DNA of 64,000 nucleotides from Tenacibaculum jejuense (GTDB taxonomy: Bacteria > Bacteroidota > Bacteroidia > Flavobacteriales > Flavobacteriaceae), in assembly GCF_900198195.1 (NCBI RefSeq), contig NZ_LT899436.1, forward strand, positions 1,281,501 through 1,345,500, read 5' to 3'. Numbering within the stretch: position 1 is the stretch's first letter; each line of letters starts with the position of its first letter. The notes beneath the pieces are model-generated. The model made no database searches, was not told where the DNA came from, and worked only from the letters and a program-made list of their open reading frames with translations. The position numbers were made by a program, and so were the translations under genes. Below, piece after piece: positions 36,905 through 44,935 of the stretch.

Positions 36905-37078
36905 TTAAAAAGTACCTCCATGGGCTAAATAACATGTTTCTTCACATTCGAAGACATCATCACCAGTGTGTCTTTCCGCACAACTGTCTAAACATCTTCC
37001 TAAATAATATCCACCTTTAATTTGTTTTTGTGCCGTTTTATTTAAAGTAAGTCCTAAGTTTAAAATTGATTTTTTCAT
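36905..37078 (-). CDS. Double-glycine-leader precursor peptide 5 (57 codons)
   Basis: This short gene encodes a 23-residue leader (MKKSILNLGL...QIKGG) and a 34-residue core, YYLGRCLDSCAERH...CEETCYLAHGG, with two CxxxC pairs spaced like a helical hairpin stapled by two disulfides. It is preceded at 37113-37138 by a hairpin rather than the pseudoknot element, so it is probably an internal gene of the peptide 6-5-4 operon. It is too short for usual cut-offs. Confidence 0.8.
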   Translation of the reverse strand: MKKSILNLGLTLNKTAQKQIKGGYYLGRCLDSCAERHTGDDVFECEETCYLAHGGTF

Positions 37079-37112
37079 TTTTTTGAATAATAAGTTTTAG
37101 ATAAAATTTATT

Positions 37113-37138
37113 CAATAAGGGTATTTACTAATACCCTT
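37113..37138 (-). promoter_or_regulatory. Intra-operon hairpin between peptides 6 and 5
   Basis: A perfect 11-bp inverted repeat ataagggtatt/aataccctta (plus closing pair) around a 4-nt loop with no long T-run. It could be a weak attenuator that sets the ratio of the peptides. Confidence 0.65.
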
Positions 37139-37153
37139 ATCTTTAGAAGTCAT

Positions 37154-37315
37154 TTAAAAAAGACAGTTTCCTTGAAAACAGAAAGCTGGACATCTTGGTA
37201 ATATAACACCAGGAGGGTTATAGCCACCTGGACAAAAATAACGAGTACCACCGTTTACATTTTTTTGCTCTACTTTGTTTAAAGCTTTACCTAGATTTAA
37301 AATTGATTTTTTCAT
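37154..37315 (-). CDS. Double-glycine-leader precursor peptide 6 (53 codons)
   Basis: The precursor has a 23-residue leader (MKKSILNLGK...NVNGG) and a 30-residue core, TRYFCPGGYNPPG...FCFQGNCLF, with four Cys and Gly/Pro-rich turns. It heads the three-peptide operon and has the pseudoknot leader element 24 nt upstream (37340-37373). It is too short for usual cut-offs. Confidence 0.8.
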   Translation of the reverse strand: MKKSILNLGKALNKVEQKNVNGGTRYFCPGGYNPPGVILPRCPAFCFQGNCLF

Positions 37316-37339
37316 AATTAAGATTTAAAAATTATTAAT

Positions 37340-37373
37340 CCTTGAACATTTATAGACACTCAAGGTTTGTGTC
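37340..37373 (-). promoter_or_regulatory. 5'-leader pseudoknot element, copy 4
   Basis: Stem 1 GACAC/GTGTC and stem 2 CCTTGA/TCAAGG interleave with a 3-nt loop 1 (AAA) and a 9-nt loop 3 (TATAAATGT). Stem 1 has a C-G pair where copies 1-3 have T-A, a compensatory change. TCGCGA lies upstream at 37379-37384. Confidence 0.7.
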
Positions 37374-37501
37374 TTTCTTCGCGAAAAATGTTTTATAATA
37401 TTTTAGGATTAATGTAATTTAAAAACACCTTACTTCACATGTATATTAAGAAACACTCTAGTAATAAAAACTATTAGTTTTATATTATTTCCATTAATAG
37501 T

Positions 37502-37552
37502 TAAGCTAAACGTCATATAAAACTTGATATGTATCAAGTATACGTTTGGCTT
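37502..37552. repeat. Long imperfect hairpin downstream of peptide gene 7
   Basis: Outer arms taagctaaacgt/acgtttggctta (one G-U in RNA) and an inner perfect acttgata/tatcaagt. There is no T-run, so it is not a classic terminator; it may be a 3' stabiliser or processing site of the peptide 7 transcript. Confidence 0.75.
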
Positions 37553-37622
37553 AGAATTTTGTTTGTACAAAGACTAAAGAAAATATCTAATTAATTACAT
37601 AGTTTCTATAATATATAGAATA

Positions 37623-37823
37623 TTAAAAAGGGCAAGTTGTAAATACTTGGTTTTGGCAGTGTACAGGTAAGTTTTTATAATCTTCACAAGGAGCACATTG
37701 AGGCGATCCGAAACTTGTTATTCCGTAACAAATAGGGTAAGAAGCACAAGTATTACCACCGTTAATAGATTTTTGTTGGTTTTTATTTAAAGTTTTACCT
37801 AGATTTAAGATTGATTTTTTCAT
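37623..37823 (-). CDS. Double-glycine-leader precursor peptide 7
   Basis: The 66-residue precursor has a 23-residue leader (MKKSILNLGK...SINGG) and a 43-residue core, NTCASYPICYGITSFG...CPF, with six Cys. It is the most upstream of the set on the minus strand and is a single-gene unit with its own pseudoknot leader element (37852-37885). A short stem ttctata/tatagaa follows the stop. Confidence 0.82.
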   Translation of the reverse strand: MKKSILNLGKTLNKNQQKSINGGNTCASYPICYGITSFGSPQCAPCEDYKNLPVHCQNQVFTTCPF

Positions 37824-37851
37824 AATAATTAAGATTTAAAAATGATTAAAT

Positions 37852-37885
37852 CCTTGAACATTTATAGACACTCAAGGTTTGTGTC
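37852..37885 (-). promoter_or_regulatory. 5'-leader pseudoknot element, copy 5
   Basis: Identical in both stems to copy 4 (GACAC/GTGTC and CCTTGA/TCAAGG; loop 1 AAA; loop 3 TATAAATGT). It ends 28 nt before the ATG, with TCGCGA at 37891-37896. Confidence 0.7.
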
Positions 37886-38013
37886 TTTCTTCGCGAAAAA
37901 TATTATAGAAGATATTCGTTAAGACTATCTTGTTTAGTATAAAATGATATTAAATAAAAAGATTGCATAGCAAGTACAATTTTTTACTTTTTCATATAAA
38001 GTAAATATAACAA

Positions 38014-38051
38014 TAAAACCATTAATGACATTGTTTTCATTAATGGTTTTT
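38014..38051 (-). terminator. Terminator of uvrA
   Basis: A perfect 14-bp stem aaaaccattaatga/tcattaatggtttt with an 8-nt loop, 30 bp past the uvrA stop. It separates uvrA from the peptide region. Confidence 0.9.
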
Positions 38052-38082
38052 TAATTTTTTTTGATGGACTTTATTATTACAG

Positions 38083-40941
38083 TTATAACTCTTTTTTCAA
38101 GAATTTAGCAGTATAACTTTCTTTGTGTTTTGCTACTTTTTCCGGAGTTCCAGTAACAAGAATTTGTCCGCCACCTTTTCCGCCTTCCATACCAACATCT
38201 ATAATATGATCGGCTAATTTTATAACGTCTAAATTATGTTCGATGATTAAAACAGTATTTCCTTTCTCTACAAGTTTATTTAAAACTTCCATTAAAACAC
38301 GAATGTCTTCAAAATGTAAACCAGTAGTTGGTTCATCTAAGATATAAAAGGTGTTTCCAGTATCTCGTTTAGAAAGTTCAGAAGCTAGTTTAATACGCTG
38401 TGCTTCTCCACCAGATAATGTAGTAGATTGTTGTCCGAGAGTTATATAACCAAGACCAACATCTTGAATGGTTTTTAACTTTCTATAAATTTTTGGAATG
38501 TGTTCAAAAAATGCAACTGCTTCATTGATCGTCATTTCTAACACATCAGAAATTGATTTTCCTTTATAACGAATTTCTAAAGTTTCTCTATTGAAACGTT
38601 TTCCTTGACAAGTTTCACATTCTACATGAACATCGGGTAAAAAGTTCATTTCAATTACACGTAAACCACCTCCTTGACAAGTTTCGCATCTTCCACCTTT
38701 TACATTAAAACTGAAACGGCCTGGTTTATAACCACGAATTGAAGCCTCTGGTGTTTTAGCAAATAAACTACGAATTTCACTAAATACTCCTGTGTAGGTT
38801 GCTGGATTTGAACGTGGCGTTCTACCAATCGGAGATTGATCGATATCAATCACTTTATCTACATGTTCTAATCCTTTAATGCTTTTGTAAGGCATCGGTT
38901 TTTTTACGCCTCTGTAAATGTGTGCATTTAAAATAGGATATAGCGTTTCGTTAATTAAGGTAGACTTTCCACTTCCTGAAACTCCTGTAACACAAATCAT
39001 TTTCCCTAAAGGGAATTCTACAGAAACATTTTTTAAGTTGTTTCCAGAAGCACCTGTTAACTTTATCTTTTTTCCGTTTCCTTTTCTACGTTGCTTAGGA
39101 ACTTCAATGGCTTTTCGCTTGGCTATATAATCTGCAGTTAGTGTTTGTTGTTGGGTCAAATCTTCAAAAGATCCTTTACTTACAATTTCTCCACCATGTC
39201 TACCTGCACCCGGACCAATATCTAAAACATAATCTGCATGTTTTATCATGTCTTCATCATGTTCTACAACTAAAACTGAGTTGCCAACATCTCTAAGTTT
39301 TATCAAAGAATCAATTAACTTCTGGTTATCACGTTGGTGTAAACCAATGCTCGGTTCATCTAAAATATAAAGTACACCTACTAGTTGGGATCCGATTTGA
39401 GTTGCCAAACGAATACGTTGTGCTTCACCACCAGATAAAGATTTTGAAGTTCGATCTAAGGTTAAATAATCTAAACCAACATCTAATAAAAACTGAATCC
39501 GAGTACGAATTTCTTTTAAAATCTCTGAAGCGATTTTTAATTGTTTAGCACTTAATTTTTCTTCAATATTAGCAAACCAATTAGCTAATTCACTAACATC
39601 CATTTGTGCTAAATCACTGATGTTTTTATCTGTGATTTTAAAGTTTAAAGCTTCTTTTTTTAATCGTTTTCCTTCACAACTTGTACATTTTACTTCATCC
39701 ATAAATCCTTTCGCCCATCTTTTGATAGATGAACTGTCGGAATTTTTATATTGATTTGTAATGAATGAAATAATTCCTTCAAAGTCGATATCGTAACTAC
39801 GTGTAACTCCAGCTGTTTTAGATTGAATTTTAAAACTCTCTTTTCCTCCATTTAAAATTACATCTAATGCTTCTTCTGGAATTTTATTAATAGGATCTGT
39901 AAGTTTAAACTTATAGCGTTCCGCAATATTCTGAAGTTGTTTAAAAATCCAACTGTTTTTTTGTTCACCTAATGGAACAATTCCTCCATTTTTAATGGAA
40001 ACAGAATCGTCAGGTATTACTTTTTTAAGATTAACTTCGTTGTTAATACCAAGTCCGTTACATTTCTCACAAGCTCCTTTTGGAGAGTTAAAAGAAAAAG
40101 TATTTGGTTCTGGATTTGGATATGCAATTCCAGTAGTAGGACACATCAATTCTCTACTAAAATATCGTGGCTTTACATCATCAACATCAATAACCATTAA
40201 AATATTGTTTCCTGTGTAAAGAGCAGTTTTAATGGTTTCTTCTAATCTTTTTTCAGCTTCATTGTTAACAACAAGTCGATCTATAACCACTTCTATATCG
40301 TGAGTTTTATAACGATCGAGTTTCATGCCTTTTTCTATTTCTCTAATTTCTCCATCAACACGAACTCTAACAAAACCTTGTTTAGATATTTGTTCAAACA
40401 ATTCACGATAATGTCCTTTTCTAGATTTAATTAAAGGAGCAAGAACGGCAATTCGTTTATTCTCAAAATCTTTTAGAATTAATTCCTTGATTTGATCATC
40501 AGAATAACTAACCATTTTCTCCCCTGTATTATAAGAGTAAGCATCTGAAGCTCTAGAGAATAAAAGACGTAAGAAATCATAAATTTCTGTAATTGTTCCA
40601 ACGGTAGAACGTGGACTTTTATTAGTGGTCTTTTGTTCAATGGAAATTACAGGAGATAAACCATTAATTTTATCAACATCTGGTCGTTCTAATCCGCCTA
40701 AAAATTGTCGTGCATAAGCAGAAAATGTTTCAATATATCTACGTTGCCCTTCAGCGTAAATGGTATCAAAAGCTAATGAAGATTTTCCACTTCCGCTTAA
40801 ACCAGTGATTACAACTAGTTTTTCACGAGGAATTTTAATATCTATATTCTTTAAGTTATGAGCTCTTGCTCCGTAAACTTCAATGAATTCTTGTTCTTTC
40901 AAAGTAATATATTTGACAAAAAGCAAATTTACTGAATACAT
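38083..40941 (-). CDS. uvrA: Excinuclease ABC subunit A
   Basis: The 952-residue UvrA scans DNA for lesions and loads UvrB in nucleotide-excision repair. It has two ABC modules, Walker A GLSGSGKSS near the N-terminus and GVSGSGKST after about residue 630, and the zinc-binding motifs CEKCNGLG...CTSCEGKRLKKE and CETCQGGG...CETCQGKR. Both ABC signatures LSGGEAQRI are intact. The ATG at 40941 gives 13 residues before a TTG at 40902 (LKEQEFIEVYGARAHNLK), where many homologues begin; the true start may be that TTG. The neighbours show no functional link. Confidence 0.97.
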   Translation of the reverse strand: MYSVNLLFVKYITLKEQEFIEVYGARAHNLKNIDIKIPREKLVVITGLSGSGKSSLAFDTIYAEGQRRYIETFSAYARQFLGGLERPDVDKINGLSPVISIEQKTTNKSPRSTVGTITEIYDFLRLLFSRASDAYSYNTGEKMVSYSDDQIKELILKDFENKRIAVLAPLIKSRKGHYRELFEQISKQGFVRVRVDGEIREIEKGMKLDRYKTHDIEVVIDRLVVNNEAEKRLEETIKTALYTGNNILMVIDVDDVKPRYFSRELMCPTTGIAYPNPEPNTFSFNSPKGACEKCNGLGINNEVNLKKVIPDDSVSIKNGGIVPLGEQKNSWIFKQLQNIAERYKFKLTDPINKIPEEALDVILNGGKESFKIQSKTAGVTRSYDIDFEGIISFITNQYKNSDSSSIKRWAKGFMDEVKCTSCEGKRLKKEALNFKITDKNISDLAQMDVSELANWFANIEEKLSAKQLKIASEILKEIRTRIQFLLDVGLDYLTLDRTSKSLSGGEAQRIRLATQIGSQLVGVLYILDEPSIGLHQRDNQKLIDSLIKLRDVGNSVLVVEHDEDMIKHADYVLDIGPGAGRHGGEIVSKGSFEDLTQQQTLTADYIAKRKAIEVPKQRRKGNGKKIKLTGASGNNLKNVSVEFPLGKMICVTGVSGSGKSTLINETLYPILNAHIYRGVKKPMPYKSIKGLEHVDKVIDIDQSPIGRTPRSNPATYTGVFSEIRSLFAKTPEASIRGYKPGRFSFNVKGGRCETCQGGGLRVIEMNFLPDVHVECETCQGKRFNRETLEIRYKGKSISDVLEMTINEAVAFFEHIPKIYRKLKTIQDVGLGYITLGQQSTTLSGGEAQRIKLASELSKRDTGNTFYILDEPTTGLHFEDIRVLMEVLNKLVEKGNTVLIIEHNLDVIKLADHIIDVGMEGGKGGGQILVTGTPEKVAKHKESYTAKFLKKEL

Positions 40942-41008
40942 TCTGATTTTTAAATTGATATTGATAACAATTAAAATTCGATGTATCTTGCGTTAAATTA
41001 TAAATGTA

Positions 41009-41230
41009 ATGGTTGATTCAATACGACATTTTTTTGAACGAAATGGTTTTGATGTATCTTCTAGATTAGGAGATAGACTAGGAATGCGAGTGGTAAATGT
41101 GCGTTTATTTTTTATTTACTTTTCATTTGTAACCGTCGGTTTATCTTTCGGATTATATTTAATTTTAGCTTTTATTTTAAAACTAAAGGATAAAATTTAC
41201 ACTAAAAGAACTTCTGTTTTTGATTTATGA
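41009..41230 (+). CDS. PspC-domain small membrane protein
   Basis: The 73-residue protein matches the PspC domain: SSRLGDRLGMRVVNVRLFFIYFSFVTVGLSFGLYLILAF has the conserved RLGxxLGxRxxxVRLxF core with a membrane helix. PspC proteins take part in envelope-stress responses in other bacteria; here the role is unknown. The gene overlaps the K+ channel gene by 4 bp (ATGA), so the two are coupled. Confidence 0.82.
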   Translation: MVDSIRHFFERNGFDVSSRLGDRLGMRVVNVRLFFIYFSFVTVGLSFGLYLILAFILKLKDKIYTKRTSVFDL

Positions 41231-42231
41231 TTCGAATAGTTTTAAAATCTCGTCTTTACAAAGCTTTCTTTTTTACAGGGTTAATATTTTCTATAGGAGT
41301 TTTAGGGTATTTACTTTTTTTTGATTATTCCCTAATTGATGCTTTTTACATGACTGTTATTACAGTTACTACTGTTGGTTTTGGAGAAGTTCATCCATTT
41401 TCTACTGAAGAGAAAGTATTTACTACATTTTTAATATTATCGAGTTTATTTACTTTTGGATATGCTGTATCTTCCTTTTCTGAATATTTAATAAGCGGCG
41501 ATTTTTTTCAACAACTAAAAATAAAACGAGTGCAAAAACAAATTGAACAACTAGAAGGACACACTATTGTATGTGGTTTTGGAAGAAATGGAAAGCAAGC
41601 TTTAGCAAAACTAAAAAGTTACAAAAGAGAGGTTGTTATTATTGAAAAAGATAAAGAGTTAATTAAACATTTAGATGAAAACCGTGTTCTAAATGTAGAA
41701 GGAGATGCAACTTCAGATGAAACCTTACTTAAAGCAGGAATCGAAAAAGCGAAGTATTTAATCACAGCATTACCTTCAGATGCAGATAATTTATTTGTGG
41801 TTTTAACAGCAAGTCAATTAAATAAGAAATGTAAGATTATTAGTAGAGCTTCTAAAGAGACTACATATAGTAAGCTGAAAATTGCAGGAGCTCATAATGT
41901 AATAATGCCAGATAAACTTGGTGGAGCACATATGGCATCTTTAGTCGTAACTCCTGATGTTATTGAATTTGTAGATCGATTAACAATTGAAGGCGACACA
42001 ACAGCAAATTTAGAAGAAGTTGCTATTAATGATTTACCTAAAGAGTATTTAAATAAAACAATCTTAGATTTAGATTTAAGAAAAAAAACAGGTTGTACTG
42101 TAATAGGTTACAAAACTTTAAACAATGAATATATAATTAATCCAGATGCTTCTTTAAAGTTAGAAACTAACGGAAATTTAATTGTTTTAGGAAGACCAGA
42201 ACAAATTGATAAGTTGAGAGAGTTGTTTTAA
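41227..42231 (+). CDS. Potassium channel with RCK/TrkA domains
   Basis: The 334-residue protein has two membrane helices around a pore loop with the selectivity filter TVGFGE (49-54), and then an RCK domain starting HTIVCGFGRNGKQ (NAD(H)/ligand-binding GxGxxG variant) and a TrkA-C-like C-terminus. This is the MthK/Kch-type two-helix layout; ligand or nucleotide binding by RCK gates K+ flux. It is translationally coupled to the PspC-like gene. Confidence 0.93.
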   Translation: MIRIVLKSRLYKAFFFTGLIFSIGVLGYLLFFDYSLIDAFYMTVITVTTVGFGEVHPFSTEEKVFTTFLILSSLFTFGYAVSSFSEYLISGDFFQQLKIKRVQKQIEQLEGHTIVCGFGRNGKQALAKLKSYKREVVIIEKDKELIKHLDENRVLNVEGDATSDETLLKAGIEKAKYLITALPSDADNLFVVLTASQLNKKCKIISRASKETTYSKLKIAGAHNVIMPDKLGGAHMASLVVTPDVIEFVDRLTIEGDTTANLEEVAINDLPKEYLNKTILDLDLRKKTGCTVIGYKTLNNEYIINPDASLKLETNGNLIVLGRPEQIDKLRELF

Positions 42232-42390
42232 TTTATAAACACAAATCAGAAAAATTAATTTTGTTTTAACCATTACAGAGTTTCTAATAGTTTAGGTGAT
42301 TAAAAAGTAGTTTTAACGAGAAAAACTTGTTAAAAGTTCAGTTTTTTAAGATATTGCGAGCTACTAATTCAACAAAACTATTATTTACAC

Positions 42391-43989
42391 ATGATGAATA
42401 AAAAACTAACGGCATTACTATTGGGGTTATTGCCGATGTTAACTTTCGCCCAGGAGAAAGGTTTAGATCAAAAAATAGATGAAGCATTTCAACCAATTTC
42501 AAATTTTTTTAGTGAAGTAATTTTCTTTCCAGTTTGGAAAGACCCAAATATTCCATTCGTTTTAGTACTGTTAGTATTCAGTGCTGCTTTTTTTACAATT
42601 TATTTTGGATTTCCAAATATCCGTCATTTTTTAACTTCTATAAATGTAGTAAGAGGAAAATATGACGATTTAGATAAAGCTGTAGTAGAGCCAGCTTATG
42701 GAGATTCTACTCCAGGTGGAGATTCAATAGAAACTATTAGAGATGAAAGTAAAGAAGGAGAGGTAACTCACTTTCAAGCTTTAGCAACAGCAGTATCTGG
42801 TACTGTTGGTAACGGAAATATTGCAGGTGTTGCCTTAGCAATTGCTTTAGGTGGTCCAGGTGCTACATTTTGGATGATTATTTGTGGTTTGTTAGGAATG
42901 TCAACAAAATTTGTTGAATGTACTTTAGGAGTTCAATATAGAGATGTAGATGAAGAAGGTACTGTTTATGGTGGTCCAATGTATTACTTGTCTAAAGGTT
43001 TAAAGGAAAGAGGTTTCGAAATGCTAGGTAAAATTGCGGCTGTTTTATTTGCAATTTTCTGTATTGGAGGATCTTTTGGTGGAGGTAATGCAGCTCAGTC
43101 AAATCAAGCAACTGTAGTAATTAAAGATTTATTAGGAATTCAAAGCACTAGCGCAGGAGCAATTATCGGTTTAGTATTAGCATTAATCGTTGGTATTATT
43201 ATTATAGGTGGTATTAAGCGTATCGCTACAGTAACAGAAAAAGTAGTTCCTCTTATGGCTGTAGTTTATATTCTTGCATGTTTATATATTATTTTTAGTA
43301 ATTTCTCTTTAGTAGATGATGCATTTGGATTAATTTTTAGTGAAGCTTTTAGTCCTAGATCTATTGCTGTAGGTGGTTTTATAGGTGTTTTATTACAAGG
43401 ATTTAAAAGAGCAGCTTTCTCAAATGAAGCCGGAGCTGGTTCTGCTTCAATTGCACACTCAGCTGTAAAAACGAAATATTCAGCTTCTGAAGGTTTAGTA
43501 GCATTATTAGAACCTTTTATTGATACAGTAGTGATTTGTACAATGACTGCTTTAGTAATTATTATATTTAATACAGGAGGAGTTTTTGAATATGGTGGAG
43601 ACGGAACAGGAGCTGTATTAATTGATGGTGTAGCATATGAAGGAGCAGGAATTACTTCTAAAGCTTTTGCTGCTTACATTCCTTATTCAGATGTTTTCTT
43701 AACTATTGCAGTAGTATTATTTGCTGTTTCAACAATGATTTCTTGGTCTTACTACGGATTACAATCTTGGAAATTCTTATTCGGTAGAGGTAAAAAAGCT
43801 GATTTAACTTATAAGGTTTTATTCTTAACTTTTGTTGTAATTGGAGCTGCGGCAAGTATGGGGTCTATTTGGGCTTTCTCTGATGCAATGATCTTTGCAA
43901 TGGTGTTTCCAAATATGGTAGGATTATATTTCTTAATGCCAGTTGTAAAAAAACAATTAAGAAGATATTTAGATGCTATCAAAAGATAG
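42391..43989 (+). CDS. Alanine/glycine:cation symporter (AGCS family)
   Basis: The 532-residue transporter has an N-terminal signal-like segment (LTALLLGLLPMLTFAQ) and about 10-11 helices. Family hallmarks are GTVGNGNIAGVALAIALGGPGATFWM and the C-terminal FSNEAGAGSASIAHSAV. It would take up alanine or glycine with Na+ across the inner membrane. An N-terminal cleavable-looking signal on an AGCS transporter is common in this family in Bacteroidota. It is followed 15 bp later by the HhH protein gene, but a functional tie is not obvious. Confidence 0.95.
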   Translation: MMNKKLTALLLGLLPMLTFAQEKGLDQKIDEAFQPISNFFSEVIFFPVWKDPNIPFVLVLLVFSAAFFTIYFGFPNIRHFLTSINVVRGKYDDLDKAVVEPAYGDSTPGGDSIETIRDESKEGEVTHFQALATAVSGTVGNGNIAGVALAIALGGPGATFWMIICGLLGMSTKFVECTLGVQYRDVDEEGTVYGGPMYYLSKGLKERGFEMLGKIAAVLFAIFCIGGSFGGGNAAQSNQATVVIKDLLGIQSTSAGAIIGLVLALIVGIIIIGGIKRIATVTEKVVPLMAVVYILACLYIIFSNFSLVDDAFGLIFSEAFSPRSIAVGGFIGVLLQGFKRAAFSNEAGAGSASIAHSAVKTKYSASEGLVALLEPFIDTVVICTMTALVIIIFNTGGVFEYGGDGTGAVLIDGVAYEGAGITSKAFAAYIPYSDVFLTIAVVLFAVSTMISWSYYGLQSWKFLFGRGKKADLTYKVLFLTFVVIGAAASMGSIWAFSDAMIFAMVFPNMVGLYFLMPVVKKQLRRYLDAIKR

Positions 43990-44004
43990 TTAATTATCAT
44001 AAAT

Positions 44005-44901
44005 ATGAAAAATTTCAAATCCCATTTCTGGTATTCTAAAAGCCAAAGAAATGGGATTTTATTTTTGGCTTTACTAATTATAATATTTCAATTGGTATAC
44101 TTTTTTATTGATGTCTCTCCTGAAAATGAAATTCCTGTCAATACAGATGAAATAGTAACATTACAATCGGAAATAGATAGCCTTAGAAAAGTAAAAGAAG
44201 AAAAGCTTAATAAAATATATTCGTTTAATCCAAATTACATTACAGATTACAAAGGAGAAAAACTAGGAATGTCTTTAGAGGAAATTGATAGATTACATGC
44301 TTTTCGTAAACAAAATAAGTTTGTGAATTCTGCATCAGAATTTCAAAGAGTTACTCAGGTTTCTGATAGCTTATTAAATGTAATTTCTCCATATTTTAAA
44401 TTTCCAGATTGGGTTACTAAGAAACAGAAGTATAAATCAGAACAAACTATCAATAAATCTGTAATCGACGATTCAGATGTTTCTATTAAAAAAACAGTTT
44501 CTACAAACGATATCAATAAAGCTAGTGTAAACGATTTTACTGTTGTGAGTGGAGTAGGAGAAGTAATTTCAACTAGAATTATTAAGTATCGTTCTAAATT
44601 AAAGGGATTTAGTTTTAAAGATCAACTTTATGAAGTCTGGGGTTTAGAGAAAGGACTCGCAAATGAAATATTAAAAACCTTTGAGATTCAAGAAAAACCT
44701 TACATTGAAAAAATCAATGTAAATACAGCTTCATTTAAGGAAATATTGAATTTACCCTACATAGATTATAATTTATGTAAGAAGATTTTTGAATATCGAG
44801 ATGAGGTAGCCGAACTTCAAGATATAAAAGAATTAAGAAATATTAAAGATTTTCCTCAAAACAAATACGACAGAATAGTATTATATTTGAATGCAAAATA
44901 A
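44005..44901 (+). CDS. ComEA-like helix-hairpin-helix membrane protein
   Basis: The 298-residue protein has one N-terminal membrane helix (GILFLALLIIIFQLVYFFID) and three helix-hairpin-helix blocks. Two of them are DINKASVNDFTVVSGVGEVI and INVNTASFKEILNLPYIDYN, both of the DNA-binding ComEA type; an earlier one (LHAFRKQNKFVNS) is weaker. This arrangement suits periplasmic DNA binding during natural transformation, though binding is not shown. It lies 34 bp before the acyl-CoA dehydrogenase gene. Confidence 0.85.
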   Translation: MKNFKSHFWYSKSQRNGILFLALLIIIFQLVYFFIDVSPENEIPVNTDEIVTLQSEIDSLRKVKEEKLNKIYSFNPNYITDYKGEKLGMSLEEIDRLHAFRKQNKFVNSASEFQRVTQVSDSLLNVISPYFKFPDWVTKKQKYKSEQTINKSVIDDSDVSIKKTVSTNDINKASVNDFTVVSGVGEVISTRIIKYRSKLKGFSFKDQLYEVWGLEKGLANEILKTFEIQEKPYIEKINVNTASFKEILNLPYIDYNLCKKIFEYRDEVAELQDIKELRNIKDFPQNKYDRIVLYLNAK

Positions 44902-44935
44902 CAAACAACAAACTTAATTAAAACTTATTTACAGT

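Noticed and set aside
36717..36908. Plus-strand ORF of 63 codons
   Set aside because: Antisense to peptide gene 4, whose leader and Cys pattern show which strand is coding.
26451..37885. preQ1 riboswitch as an explanation for the leader element
   Set aside because: Topology is similar but the stem sequences, loop 1 length and downstream genes do not match preQ1-I or preQ1-II, and no queuosine gene is nearby.
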